Assembly: GCA_013397935.1 (NCBI GenBank)
Contig: VZRN01004247.1
Location: forward strand, 795,204 to 859,203
Origin: Dasyornis broadbenti
Taxonomy: Eukaryota > Chordata > Aves > Passeriformes > Dasyornithidae
Direction of reading: 5' to 3'
Length of the DNA stretch: 64,000 nt
Part shown: one piece after another, positions 1 to 12,200 of the stretch
Layout: every line of letters starts with the position of its first letter
How positions within the stretch are numbered: the first letter of the stretch is position 1
Translations under genes and position numbers: made by a program
Notes under the pieces: model-generated
Told to the model about the DNA's origin: nothing
Databases searched by the model: none
Seen by the model: only the letters and a program-made list of their open reading frames with translations

Positions 1-3000
1 ATAGAAAGTCATTCTTTCTTGGTGCTCTGAGAACAAGCAGACCATGTCCATAGTTCAGTGACTCCTCATATCATCTTCAATGTATTTATTTTCCTGTCAT
101 GTAACAGGTTGTGAGAGGCTCTGTCACAGGCATTAAACAGCTTGCCTCATTTAACAACACTCTTTCAAAGAATTATAAAGAAACACAACAAAGAACCAAA
201 AATAATGACACAATAAGCCAAGCTGATATTTGGAGTTCAGGATTTTATACAATTGAGCAAAAAACATTTGCATTCAGAGAAGTGGGCAGACTGATTACAG
301 CTCTACAAGGTAATGGATAAGTGCTCTATCTCTGTGCAGAAGGATCTTTAATAGACATTTGAAATGGATTTTAGATAAGAGCTTTCCCAATAAGAGGGAT
401 ATATGGTCACCAAAACTGCTTTATACACGAGGAGTGTAACACATTATTATTTTATCACAGAAACATGAAAATCTCTTTGATTCTGTGCACAAGACCCAGA
501 TGTTATGTGCATGAAGTGAGGGACTATGTCAAATCCAGCTATAGCTAATTTCAGAAACTATTAATAAATCTCCTGTTGTTACCATCCCCTAAAAAGGCAT
601 TCAAGAATATGCTGACTACTTGCCTACACTTGACTCCATTCCTTTTCTTGATACCTCTCCTATTTCCTGATAAAAAAGACTTTCCACTGCCCAGGGGGAA
701 CTGTGGCTTATCATTATTTCATGCAACAACACTGAGCCATTCTTTTACTTTTAAACATACCCATACACCTTGCACCTAATGCTAAAATGCCATGTGAAAC
801 ACTGAAATCTGCACAGGGGAAAACCTCCCTGTTGCAAATGAGCTTTTGGCATGCCAAATTCTTCAGCTTGAGTGCCATGGGCCCTTCACAGGAGAGCACT
901 GTTGGAAACCTAGGGACCTCTGAATGCTCTGTTCTACAACTGTGAAGCCATGATACAGCCAAATCACAAGATTGTCTATGTTTTTCTTGTTATACCATTA
1001 GAATTTAAGGGTGTTTTAAAATGAATAGGAACTCCTTAAAAGGAGGCAGTTCCTGAATTAGGCTGTTAACAGTTCAGGATGTAGTCAGCTAAGTGATGCT
1101 CCTTGCTCTGCCACAAATGTGTTCTGTGGCATCTGATACCTTGTTCAGATTCCAGTGTAGGATGGTGTTTAGGTAACTGACTGCTGTAGATGTATAACTT
1201 CCCTTGGTCTAGTTACCTTTGTGCCTTCAGCATTCCCAGAGAGAATTCTATTAATTCTCTGCTGGAGTCGGAATGCTCTCCAATATCCGGCTGCCCAATG
1301 CAGCAAGTACCTCCCTACCTTGCAGGGATGTTGTAAACATGAAGTTAGGAAAGAGAATGAAGTGCTGCTGTACTGACAGCTACAGAAGCCTGTAAGACAC
1401 ACAGAATTACGGTAGGTCTCTCAACACATGAGTCCTTCACCAAGATGTAGCATGAGGAAAACTACCACTTACGTTTTTGCAAAGTTGTGGCTAATTTGTT
1501 TGTTGGGTGTTCTTGGGATGCTTGAAAAGGCCAATGGCAAATTTATTTTCTCAAGGTAAGGGAAATTTTTTTCATCAGGAGCAGAGATGTCTGAAGGAGT
1601 TGTAAAAGCTGCAGTCATTACTATCCAGCAGCTTCATTGTCTGGAAATAATTTCCTTTCTAGCAAGACACTTTAACACATGAGCCAACTACTGCCACCAT
1701 ACTGTGTCCACCTGTTAAAATGAATTATTACTGTGTATTGTCTTATGCCACCTGGCACTTCCATTTCTTTTTGCTGCATTATGCTTTTTAACAGCAGGCA
1801 ATGTGAAGGCTGCACAAATGTCACACAAGGCAAGAATGTGATTTAAGAAATTAGGGATGAAAACATGGAGGTAAACAAGGATAACAAGGCAGGGCCATTC
1901 TGCTTTATGATGCCAATCACCTGCACTCAGGTAAAATAGAACCTTGCAGCAGTCTAATCTGGTATGAATTATCTCTGTTTTAATGTTTCTGTCCACATAA
2001 GTGCTTCAAAACAATCATTAGTTTTATCTGTATGTTCAAATACATCTAAGGGAAAGCTCTAGTATTGTAAGGCTGTGATTTGGGACCTCAATTGTTGATT
2101 GGGTTCTTATCTCTGAGCCAGTGTGTGGTTATCAGCATAGGCAAAAAGTGCTGAAATCTCATCTCCTAAAGTTAGTAGACATGATAGGGAGAAGCTGTTA
2201 TGTCATTCTGCACCTGAGGAGTGGACTTTTTAGGCTACACAGAAAAAAATCCCTGAGTATTACTCTTTCATGCACACTCACCCCTACACAAAGAATGGTA
2301 ACTTATAAAAAATTGAGTTTCTTTTTCTTGTAAGAAGTTGTTTAGGAATGTACTGTGACCAAATCAGAAGGTGAAAATATTTTTTTCACTGACTTCAACA
2401 CCTTGAAGAAAATTATAAGGGAACAATGCTTTAATTAAGGTATTTGAGATCCTCAGCCTTCACAGAAAATTCTAGGTAGACAAATCTCCCAGATTGGTCC
2501 CTACTTCATGAAGGCTGGGAAGGGAATTTCTGCATGAAAAGACATCACTTTTAATTTACAAACAGTGGACTTTATTAAAGCATATACCTTAGCCTTTTTG
2601 CTTCAGTAGAGACATACTTTTGAGGTGAATCTCACCAGACCTGGTCTGGAGTGCATTAAATGGATGAAATCATTTTGGCTAAAAGTAAATAATAATTTTG
2701 GTAGCTTCTGAAATAGTTTCAGGAATAAAGTACTTTCTGTGCTTAGAATAAAGTAAACAAATTGCTATTTCCCTTTCTTTGCCCCCTCTCTTCACCCACC
2801 ATTTGTCTATCACCTAGAATATTCTGATTTTTTCAGCTGTAACATTCTTTGAATGTTCTGCAGACATTGAAAACAATACAACCTAAAGTTAACTTTTCTT
2901 AAAATTGCACTTCAATCTCTCTATTTTATGGGCTTAGAAACTTGCTGAAAAAATAATTTTATATTCATCTGAAATTCTATATTTTAAATGGAGAAAGCTG

Positions 3001-3366
3001 CATTTTGAAATTCACTGGAATGAATCACTTAACCTGGATGAGGGGAAAAGGTATTTTTCTCTTTAACTCTTTATACTTTAGGCAATATTATTTTACTGTT
3101 AATCAAGCTATAATTTGCATACTAAACTCAACATAAACTTTATATGACCTTCTTTCTACTCACCAAAACGTAGATTTGCATTACACAATTAAAAATTTAA
3201 TATAATCTAATTCTACTCATACTCTTGTAAAGATTATTTTATATAAATTTTGTTACTTGTGTTGAGGGAAGGACTAACATTTTAGTTATATTATTACATT
3301 TAGTTTTATATATCTAATACTTAGGGTAGTATCTCACACACACATTGTAGGTGTGCTTATATATGC

Positions 3367-3384
3367 ACACACATATATGTGTGT
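3367..3384. repeat. 18-bp perfect palindrome of AC/AT/GT
   Basis: The 18 bases equal their own reverse complement (six bases of ACACAC, a CATATATG-type core, then GTGTGT). It lies in a patch of CA and TA dinucleotides starting near 3335. Most likely this is a decayed (CA)n/(TG)n microsatellite junction rather than a protein-binding site. Confidence 0.8.
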
Positions 3385-3828
3385 ATCTGTAGAAACTGGT
3401 GTGGTATGTGAAACCTTTGCTGAATTCACTGGCTTCCACTACTGCTCTTCTGAGAAGATTCACATGCTTGAGGTGAAGTATGTTTGCACGTGCATAAGAA
3501 ATTATAAATAATGCTGTGAGAATTTGTGCCAGGAAAGGGCTGCAGAATACTTCCTCTGAGAAACGACAATTATGTAAGGCATGGATGTGTTGTGAGAAGC
3601 AAAGGAAAGGACTCTATCTAATTGTCAGCCCATATGAGGTGAGGGAATTATTTTGTTTGATGTCTTTCAAGAGTTTCCTATTTAACTGAAAAATTATGTC
3701 TTACGGTACCACTTGTCTTCAAGGAGGTTCTGCAACTAGAAATGACAGTATGAAACAAACAAAAAATTAACTGTGCACTGAGAAAAGGTATTCCTAGACT
3801 TTAAGCGATATAATTGTTCCTTTTATGG

Positions 3829-3870
3829 TTTCTGACTAAATAACTAATTAATTTCTGACTAAATAACTAA
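3829..3870 (+). repeat. 19-bp direct repeat, period 23
   Basis: The 19-mer TTTCTGACTAAATAACTAA occurs at 3829-3847 and again, identical, at 3852-3870, separated by TTAA. It is a short local tandem duplication, recent enough to be unmutated. Confidence 0.9.
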
Positions 3871-4489
3871 TAAACTGTATTGCAGAATGCTTTAGAAGAC
3901 ATATATAGGTGCCGAGGGCACTTCTTTCGAGAAGAAATTGCAACATTTCTTAGTAAATAAGTTTTAAAAACTAAGAAAAGCAGGCTTTCCTCTTTTGGAT
4001 TCAACCATGTGTCGAATTGTAGTTATGTTCTCTACGTATTAACTCAATATCATGTAGAATAATATTAAATCAGAGAAAAATGAACTCTTAATCACTGTCA
4101 TTTGCTTAATGTTGCCTTCTCTCCCTATTTCAGGAACCATTACTTCAAACCACTCTTCTTTTTGTTTTGCCTTGTCTGGCTTACCTCATTTCACCAAACC
4201 ATCCACTGGCAGAACACACTTCTATCCATGTGTGTGATTGTGCTCAGTGGTAGTTTTAAAGCAATACACGACAAAGAAAACTTTATACATCAAAGATTAT
4301 TTACACATTCTTTTACCTTTGCCACCAAACTGTACTCCCTCGCATGAAGCAGCAGCATGGGCACAGCCCCCATCCTGCAGGCTGGAGCCATGCTCCATTG
4401 GCTGAGGATAATGGGAGGAGAGTGCTCGAAAGCCCCATGCCCTCCTGGTCACCCAGCCTGTGACCAGGATTGATTGTGCAGCTGGTGAG

Positions 4490-4890
4490 GGGTCTAGGAG
4501 CACATGTCCTGTGAGGGGTGGCTGAGGGAGATGGGGATGTTTAACCTGAAGAAAAGGAGGCTCAGGGGTGACCTCTACAGCTTCCTGACAGGAGGCTATA
4601 GCCAGCTGGGGGCCGGCCCTTTCTCCCAGGTAGGAAGTGACAGGATGAGAGGACATAGTATCAAGCTGCACCAGGGGAGGTTTAAGTTAGACATTAGGAG
4701 GAATTTCCTCACAGTAGGGGTAGTTAGACACTGGAATGGACTGACCAGGGAGGTTGTGGATTCGCTGTCCTTGGAGTTGTTTGAAGACTGAACGTGGCAT
4801 TTAGTGCCATGGTCTAGTTGACATGGGGGTGTTTACAGCAGACTGGATGATCTCATAGATCTTTTCCAATCTAATTGATTCTATTTGAGT
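4490..4890 (+). mobile_element. CR1 LINE, 5'-truncated 3' end, plus strand
   Basis: The segment follows the CR1 3' region in order: a TGTGAGGGGTGGCTGAGG block, GAAGAAAAGGAGGCTCAGGG, a CACCAGGGGAGGTTTA block, CACTGGAATGGACTG, and then GATGATCTCATAGATC followed by TTTTCCAATCTAATTGATTC just before the tail. CR1 is the main non-LTR retrotransposon of birds and reptiles, and most copies are 5'-truncated like this one. Substitutions and small indels are frequent, so it is old and not active. It ends about 100 bp before the CpG island, so the promoter evolved beside it. The open frames on both strands here are remnants or chance. The left edge is approximate. Confidence 0.92.
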
Positions 4891-5251
4891 CTGTGAACGC
4901 TGGCAAGCCTGCAGCGAGTGCAGAGCCCGGAGAACTGGCTCCTCATCTTGGCCAAATAAACACTGCTTCCATGTTTGACTTACGGCTGAGTCAATTCATC
5001 TCCCTTCGCTGCATTCCCCGCAGTTTACAATGGAAACTGGAGGAGACCAGTATGTTACCACACGTGGAACACTTCATCTGCCATGTCAGGCAGCGGTTTT
5101 GGCTGGCGGGGTATCTCGGCGAAGGCTGCCGGAGTCCCGGCTCCGTCGCAATGTGCCAGCTCCGAGCCTCCCTCAGCATCACTGCGAACCCCGCGCCCCC
5201 CGCCAACATGGCGCCCCTGACCCCCGCGCTTCCTCTTCCGGCCGGGTTGCC

Positions 5252-5413
5252 ATGGCGCTGCCCCCCGGCCCAGCCTCCCCCCGCCCGCCGGTGTGTGTTT
5301 ACATCGGGCAGGAGGAGTCGGAGCCCCAGCGCCGGGGGAGACGGGCACGCAGCCGCCGGCCGCCCGCCCTCCCTCCATCCCTGCCGGGCGGTGCTCCGGG
5401 AGACGCGGCATGA
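5252..5413 (+). CDS. Small ORF in the CpG island (possible uORF or first coding exon)
   Basis: The frame starts MALPPGPASP, has a short VCVYIGQEES stretch, then becomes Arg/Pro-rich and stops after 53 residues. Its ATG lies in CCATGG context and its stop TGA overlaps the next ATG at 5410. It is in frame with an upstream ATG at 5030. In GC-rich DNA frames stay open by composition, so openness alone is weak evidence. It could be an upstream ORF that modulates translation, or untranslated leader sequence. Confidence 0.2.
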   Translation: MALPPGPASPRPPVCVYIGQEESEPQRRGRRARSRRPPALPPSLPGGAPGDAA

Positions 5414-5518
5414 AGGTGATGCTGGCGGCTGTCCCTGGTGCGGGGGGTTCGGCTGGGCCGCGGCGGCTCCCGGCGTCTGCAGGGCGGGGGGGCGAGGGGC
5501 GGGGGCCGGGCCCCGGCG
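5410..5518 (+). CDS. Candidate first coding segment of the unnamed plus-strand gene
   Basis: From the ATG at 5410 (purine at -3) the frame reads MKVMLAAVPG then Gly/Ser/Arg-rich sequence up to a possible donor GCG|GTAACC at 5519. This segment ends in phase 1, which does not join the only open frame (phase 0) of the next good exon at 19197. So if this donor is used, the bases are more likely 5' untranslated, with translation starting at the internal ATG 19218. A shorter alternative donor, AAG|GTGATG after base 5415, would be in phase but is weak. Low confidence as coding. Confidence 0.2.
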
Positions 5519-5930
5519 GTAACCAGCAGTGGGAGGTGGTGGTGGCCGTGCGCGCTCGTAACGAAGTACACAACTTCCAGAAGCTTCCAACTTCGCGGGG
5601 GATGTGGTGTCGCTTCTCGGATCCGTCTCCCGGGAAAGAATCCCCCTTTCTGTCCTTTAAAACCCGGATCGTTTCCTGCGGCACTGAGACGGGAAGGGAG
5701 CAACATGGGAGCCGGGGAAGGCTACCTGCGCTCACTGCCCTTCTAGGCTGGTATCTTCACAGAGAAATTGCCTTCTTTCCCCGGGCATCCTTCCTCATCC
5801 GCAGCGTCTCGTGGGTGGTTTTCCTCCCCCGGCAGACGTGGGGTTCGTGCCTTGGTGTGCGGCCGGGGAGGCTCCGGCGCTGACCTGTGCTGCTGCTCCC
5901 GCAGGCTCTTCCCTAAGCGTGGGGGACATC

Positions 5931-6243
5931 GTCGCCTTTCTCCGTAGTTTGCTGTGGAAAACTGTTAGGGTAGAGAGCGTCTAACCTGAGCTGGCTATTG
6001 GCGTAGGTGCCGAGGCTGGCTGAATTATAAAAGTAGTCATATATAACATTCAGGTGCGAGGCTGTGTCTTCAGTTATGTTGGTTAGGAGTCAGCACTGCT
6101 GTGGTACTGCGTTTTCTTCACTTTGTGTTGTCATATCTCTTTAATTTTCAGGTGTATGACCTTTGAAGTGGTTTGCTCTCAATAATCAGTCTGAAACTTG
6201 AGGCACTCCAGGCATTCCCTGTCTCTTGAATTTGTCTAGCAGT
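5931..6243. other. Start of presumed first intron
   Basis: Composition returns from GC-rich to AT-rich. I see no exon or repeat here. Confidence 0.5.
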
Positions 6244-6309
6244 AAAAAAACAAACAAACAAACAAAAAAAAAAACAAAAAAAAACCGAAAAAACCAAAAA
6301 ACCAAAACA
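6244..6309. repeat. A-rich simple sequence (AAAC/AAAAC)n
   Basis: About 65 bases consist of A runs broken by single C residues, beginning with three AAAC units and ending in CCAAAAAACC-type units, with one G. No recognisable retroposon body lies directly upstream, so I call it simple repeat rather than a LINE or SINE tail. Its length is likely polymorphic. Confidence 0.85.
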
Positions 6310-7311
6310 GTTTAGCTAGGTTGTAAGCTCTTTGAGGCAGAAACTGTGTAGGTCTGTACCGCTCCCGATGAAGAAATTTGACTCAGGCCTTCGTCTAAGC
6401 CTTGGAGCACACACAAGTAAGTGTGTGTTAAAAGTTCATCAGCTTGTGCAGGTATTGGGTTCTGGGAAGTGCATGTGTGGCAGTCACTGAGCTTAACAGT
6501 TGTCTCTGTGCACCAGCGGCTCTTAACCATAAATATCTGCACAACTGGTGGATGAAAGAAAAGGGTCATCTTCCGAGTACGTGAAATAAATATATGTAAA
6601 AAGAACGTCTCCTTCAATGCAGTATTGTATTTTGTTGTGCATTTATACAAAACCTGATAGTAAAAATGTATTTTTTTCTTTCTTTCTGAATGTTTATTAG
6701 TTCCAGTAGTGTGGGTTAATAAAAAGTATGTATTGAGAACATTATTGATAAACAAGACTATGGCTTTGGGTGATTTGTTGACTTAGATTGTAACACAAAA
6801 ACCTCAGAGTGCTGTCTGAACAGTGCATCCTGCTTGAGGTTGAAACTGAGAAGATTTCCTTTGGCTTCTGTTTTATTGCATGCAGAGTAAACAGCTGCAT
6901 ATTCTTGCGAAGCCCACTACTTCTGCTGAATTCCATTTTTGCCCCACCAGAGTGGGGAAAGCTCATGGCTATTTAAGATGAGCTCATTCAAAATACAGCA
7001 AGATGTGAGTGGAGTCGTGTTCTGACTGCAAGGAAAATGTGTTGGGGGGGAAGTTTTTGTTTATAACCAATCATATTTCAGGTATAAGCACTGTGTAGAG
7101 TTTTTCAGTATAAAAGGGTTCACTTTTTTTTGAGAGGGTAATTTCTTTCAGTGCACGTTTCTTTCCATGTGTGCCACCTTCTGCTGTAGCAGTTGCTTAA
7201 AGTTTCTTCTAGGTAAGATCATTGCAGATACATGATTATAGTCTTAAGCTGGGGGTGGGGATAATTAGCTTTTCATTTAACAAGTGGAATGCATTGAAAT
7301 GTGCAATTTTT

Positions 7312-7331
7312 TCACCCTTTTAAAAGGGTGA
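7312..7331. repeat. 20-bp perfect palindrome
   Basis: The 20 bases centred on TTTTAAAA equal their own reverse complement, with CACCC on one side and GGGTG on the other. Together the two arms give back-to-back CACCC boxes. No repeat family explains it. It may be chance or a paired factor site. Confidence 0.85.
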
Positions 7332-9220
7332 GGAAAGGAGAAGTGAGGGGAAAGAAGAGGTGTGTGTGTGGTGTGAGAGTTGAATCTGAATTCCTTCTAT
7401 GGGCCTGCTCATGACTAGTTCCATGTGACTTTAAAACAAGGAAGTTTAAGTGTTGATCATTGCAGGGAATACATCAGAATTAAACTTTTTAAAAGTCATT
7501 GTGTTTATTTCTCCCCTAATTATATCTTGGGAAATATATTTGTGTGTTTCCAGCAGCATTGGTTTTGATGCTGAGCTCGTTGATGCTTGTTAGCATGTTG
7601 CTGGGAAGGCAGAGCAGTCAAAAGAATACAGGTTAATGCTAGTGTGTACCAAAATGGTCTGCCTACTTATGGAAGAGAAGAAGCAGATGAAGGGAAGTAA
7701 GTTGTAACATCAGTGGAGTTCTGCTGTAGAAGTGGTGCTTTCAGGATCCATTACTTATGTCTGATTGTTGCTGAGGAAGCCAAAACTTAATGTATTTTAT
7801 TTTTACGTCAATCAAATAATAAGTATCCTGTTGAAAAGGTAGAGTGAAGTAAAGTAGTATGGCAAAGCAATGCTTTGAAATTTGGTGTTGAAGCTGGACT
7901 GGATTCAAGATAGTCTTTACATGTGCTTTATTTCTGGTCCCATGCCTTTCAAGCAGTGTCAGTGCTGAAGGATGGTATCTCTGGGCCCTTCCAGGCTATG
8001 CAAAACACAAAACTGGTTAAAGTCCCTTTTCCAGCTTTATAGGACAGGAGTGAGAGGCAATCAGCTTAGATTGTGTCAGAAAGTGGACCATTTCTGTATG
8101 TAGCAATAAGTGACCCCTTGTGAATATGTCAATAATGTTTGCTTTCCTTCAAGGGCAGATCATCAAAGGAAATACACCTTTTCAGGCTGTATTAGGAGCC
8201 TGGGTAATGTGTATCACATGGGGAGGACAGTTTCATTCATTAGGGCAGCGGGGAGGTGACCAAATCCCTGCCTCTCTATCACAGTCAGCTGCTAATTACT
8301 GTCCCACAACACAGAACCTTTCCAGTTTTAATCTCTTGTGGCTGAATGCTGAATTTCTCAGGTCTTAGGCAGCACCAGAGAAGGTTCTTGTGTCCTTGCT
8401 AATAGAACCTCTTTGTGCTGTACCTTCAATGGGTGAATAAATTGAGGCATTAGGATAGTTCCTGGTATGATTCTACTGTGGTGACCGCTTCTAACACTGT
8501 TCTGTCACTGGCCTAACTTAAATCCAAAATCAGAGAAATGAAAGGCATTGAGAGTGGTAGGTCATATTGAAGTTGTGAAAGCAAGCTTAAGGTGTGATTT
8601 CAGTTAAGTAGCGGGTCCCCTCTTTATTGAAGGGATTCTTCAAAGTAGAATGAGAGCTTGTGGTGCTTTGGCATGTGCTCACATTTAAGTTACATATTTT
8701 GGGATATGACAAGTGTCATAAGTGTGACATTTTCTTTTGAGAATCTTAAAGCTATATTTAAGGGAAAGAACGTGAACTTTCTGCGTATAGTTCTGTTTTT
8801 CTAACTGCCTGTAATAGCGGGTGTTGACAGAAGAATTTTAGAGATCAGAATAAGGCAAGATATTTTGAAGGTGCAGCATCAAAATCTATGGAAAGCCCTA
8901 GTAAATATTTTTCTTGCTTGTACTTGCAGACAGCTCTGTTCCTTAAGGATGTCATGGATTGTCCTGTCAAAATAATATATATGTAACCTTTTTTTTAACA
9001 TGTGTCTAATCCTGTTTAGCAGGGCTTTTGATAGTCGAAATGAAAAGTACTTGGGAAAGGAACAGCTTATAAAAATAAGAGACAAGATTGCTGTCTATGA
9101 AGTATATAGTAATATTTTGTTTTCCTAGCATGTAGTCCTAAATGTGTTCTAGGAAGCAGGAGGAGCATAAATGTAAGTGACAGAGTAAAAGGGAACATGG
9201 AGTACATGTTCTGTATATAA

Positions 9221-9285
9221 TTTTGAATTAAATATTTGCCTTAAATAAATTTTGACTTAAATATTTACCTTTGACTTAAAATTTT
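9221..9285 (+). repeat. Diverged tandem repeat, about 29-bp period
   Basis: A 22-base unit at 9221-9242 recurs at 9250-9271 with two mismatches, and a third partial copy (TTTGACTTAAAATTTTG) follows at about 9270-9286. The units are AT-rich; this is local slippage duplication. Confidence 0.7.
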
Positions 9286-12200
9286 GTCATTGGTCACAGC
9301 TGTTCTTCTTTATTGCTGAACTGCCTTACAAACTTTGTACTGGTTTCCAATGGTGGTGTTCCAATGGTTTCCACTGGCATTCCAATATTTCTGCTGAATT
9401 TCAGAGAAATGGGAAGGGGTTGCATACCTTCAAAGTTCTGGGCAAGATACACAGACTAAGGCAAATAGTAGAGCTCTTAAGAAGTTTCTTCAAAAGAAAC
9501 GTTTTGATTGAACTTAGTGGGTGTCACAGAAGTGGCTTGTGCTGGTGTTAGCAAATCATACAATCTTACTATGTCTGCAGAGCTGCTTAAGGTCTAGTGC
9601 AATTCTTGGGCTTTCATTCATTCTAAAAACATTTTGGAGGAAGAACCTGTGCACCTCACATGAGGTCTCTATGAAGCCTGAAATAAAAGGGGTGTTACTG
9701 CTGGCAGTGCTTTTGGCAGTCAAGTTTTGACATGAAGGCTAGGTGTGAAAATGGAGGGCTTGATAGTACCAGAAAATGTAGCTTTTGTTCTGTAGAGTTA
9801 GTAAATGTTTTATCTGAAACATTTCTTCTTTAAAACACTACAATAAATGCATAGAATGACAACCAATACTGATCTTAAAGAGCTCTGATCTGAGTTAAAA
9901 ACTCATTTGTAAGGAAGGAAATATTTAACTACCTAGCCATAAACAAAATAAATTTAAAAGTTGTGTAATAAATACATCATATTGCAATCTCCTAGCTAAT
10001 TCCCAAATGCAGAAAATGCATTTTGAAATTCCTAATGAAATAAGGAAACAGGAGTAAGTTCTGTCCTGAATTAAATACTTTATATTTACCCTCAATTTCT
10101 AGCATCTAAAATTACTTTTGGGGGTTTTGAAACAATTTTTAAACTTCAAGTGGATTTGCAGCTTTTTTTTTTTTTTTGTCTGATATTTTAAAAAGGAAAT
10201 TAAGATTTTGGAAAGATGACTTGTGTTTCAAACTCTTGCAGTGATGTCTCTGTGACTCTTTTGGGGGAGAATGCTCATTTTTTAAACTGTGTATATTTCC
10301 ATGCATTTATTTCTGTAAAAGTGCACTACTACTGTCTTAGCTTTAATGAGCTGAAATATAAGTAATTTTTGAGGGCTTTTATGGCTAGAACATCAGAATT
10401 TTTACAGTAAGACTTGAATTGAAAGTACATAAGCATATACACACCTTAAAAAACCATGCTAGAGACATACAATGAAACCACAGTTACAAAATACTGCTTA
10501 ATGCATCTTTCCGTGAGTTCTTTTCTTCCTTTTTCTTTTTTTGGTTTTTTTTTAAATTGTCACCCTCCTGAGCATAGTGGAAAAGATACTACATTGTAAG
10601 TCTCTAGCATGGTTAAGAAAATCACAATGACCTCTGTCATGTATGCCTATATTATTAGGCAAAGGACTTCTCATTTTTCAGACAAATTTGTCATGCTGTC
10701 TGATCTTTCTAAAGTGATACTTCCACGTTTTGTTAGGAAAATGGAGAATAATCTTTCTGTAGATTGCATTATCTCATTTCTTTAGTCAGAGTAAAACCGG
10801 CATTAATCATTAAATCCATCTGTCAAGGACCAGGCTGGAAAAACACATTTATAGTATGTTAGCTAAGTGTAGTTATGTAGAAAGTGCAATAAATCTTCAA
10901 GTCATTAAATCATATTATTGCGTGCCTTTGGTTCACCAGCTCAACTGAGTGTTATTGTTTTTTTTTTTAACTTTGTCCCCCCACAAAAATCTTTGACAGA
11001 TAATGTGAAGGACTGGCAGGATTTAGGAAGGCTTCTTCCCACTGGAGTTATCTATATCAGTGAATAGTCAGTTATGAGTTAATTGAATTATTTTGAGATT
11101 TCATTGTTGGTATTTAATTGGTCTCAGATTGATTTGCTGTGATGCAAGGTCATGCTTTGGTCCTGCACAATTCTGTGTTGTGCTCATCTCTGTTTCAGAA
11201 GTCTGTAGGTGTTTCTGTAATAACTGTTTTTTCTATGTATTAGCCTGCCCCTAACTCTTTGCCTTCATGTAACTTCTGTTTCCCAAACAAATGCTATTCA
11301 GCGTGGTCAATTTTTGAATATAAAGTGTTGTGGAGAAGGCATACACTTCTCCGTTGAGGGAGTAGTGTAAAGGAGAATTGATAGCAAACTGTTCAGCCCC
11401 TTTCAGGGTAACTTCACACTGCTGCTGGCATCCTTTTGATAATTGCAGTGGTTAATCTGCTTGGAGTGAGGAGTGTTCTCTTTGGGCCAGGTCAGTATAT
11501 GATCCAATGAAATGTGGTTTGCTTGGTTTGGTTTTTGAAAACCACTTCTACATTCTTTCTGTGCTAACATTGATTTGGTAGGTAAAATTCAGATGGAAAA
11601 GAAATGGTCGATCAAGACAAAATTCAATATAATAATTAATTCAAAATCCAGAACTGTCTGATCTACCACTGAGCAGACTGTATTGGCTGTTTGCTGTATA
11701 AATGATGTTATCTACCCCATATAAAACATGAACATAAAAAATGTAAACCAAACAGTTTACTGGCTTTGCTGAATGGAGAATAGAGCATAGTGTCATTAGT
11801 GCTCTTGAAAATTTATTTATGCCAAATAAACCCTAATTTGGATTACTGAGAATATAAAGTTGTCTTATTGCTGTAAAAATAGGATTTGACTGTTTTGCTG
11901 AGAACAATAGAACTCAATCTTGACTCGGCATTTACAACATTAAATCTTACTCGTATTACCACTCTCCTTGTTGTCAAGACAAAATTGTGTTGTTAAAATT
12001 GTAGCCTCCCTAATGTGTTTGTCCAAATTCAGAAAAGAGCAAGTAATCTAAGCAACTTTTCTATACTTTGTTACAGTGTACTTTGAACAAAGTGCTACAA
12101 TTTTACACTACTGTCATCCTCAGCATTTCTATTTCTGTACTTTCCCTTAGTGTTCCAGGGGATTTATAACTGCAACTCAAATTCCCCTTGGGCTGAAACC

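Larger units (their letters stand above)
1..4489. other. AT-rich non-coding stretch upstream of the CpG island
   Basis: No supported gene. All open frames are under 100 codons and show no recognisable domain or clean splice pair. AATAAA occurs twice near 2720-2755 without an upstream terminal exon that I can defend. The stretch holds an AC/GT-rich 18-bp palindrome (3367-3384) and a 19-bp direct repeat (3829-3870), listed separately. It is probably intergenic DNA or the flank of an upstream gene. Confidence 0.6.
5000..5930 (+). promoter_or_regulatory. CpG island, probable TATA-less promoter and first exon of a plus-strand gene
   Basis: GC and CpG content rise sharply from about 5000 to 5930 against AT-rich flanks. 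Motifs typical of housekeeping promoters are visible: an ETS-type CTTCCGG at 5235-5241 and two CATGGCG cores resembling YY1 sites at 5205-5213 and 5251-5257. No TATA box is evident. Plus-strand ATGs lie at 5208, 5252 and 5410. The frame from 5252 is 53 codons and its stop overlaps the ATG at 5410 (ATGA), so it could act as an upstream ORF. The frame from 5410 begins MKVMLAAVPG and is Gly/Arg/Pro-rich. A possible donor, GGCG|GTAACC, follows base 5518. Plus orientation is inferred from the downstream exon candidate at 19197; a bidirectional promoter is possible. I do not recognise the gene, and the start site and first-exon end cannot be fixed from sequence alone. Confidence 0.72.

Noticed and set aside
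4297..4791. Overlapping frames of 124 and 95 codons on opposite strands
   Set aside because: They lie largely in the CR1 copy at 4490-4890 and have no independent domain.
4991..5735. Long minus-strand frames (135 to 226 codons) across the CpG island
   Set aside because: GC-rich sequence rarely contains stops. The products are Pro/Ala/Arg-rich with no domain, and no convincing minus-strand donor was found. A divergent minus-strand transcript cannot be excluded.
7632..7695. Possible exon ending at a GTAAGT donor (frame VNASVYQNGLPTYGREEADE)
   Set aside because: The supposed acceptor has no pyrimidine tract (purine-rich before the AG), so splicing there is implausible.
7960..8020. Possible CR1 tail (GGATGGTATCTCTGGGCCC then TTCCAGGC)
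   Set aside because: Only a short similarity to the CR1 3' end; the upstream sequence does not follow CR1 and there is no octamer tail.
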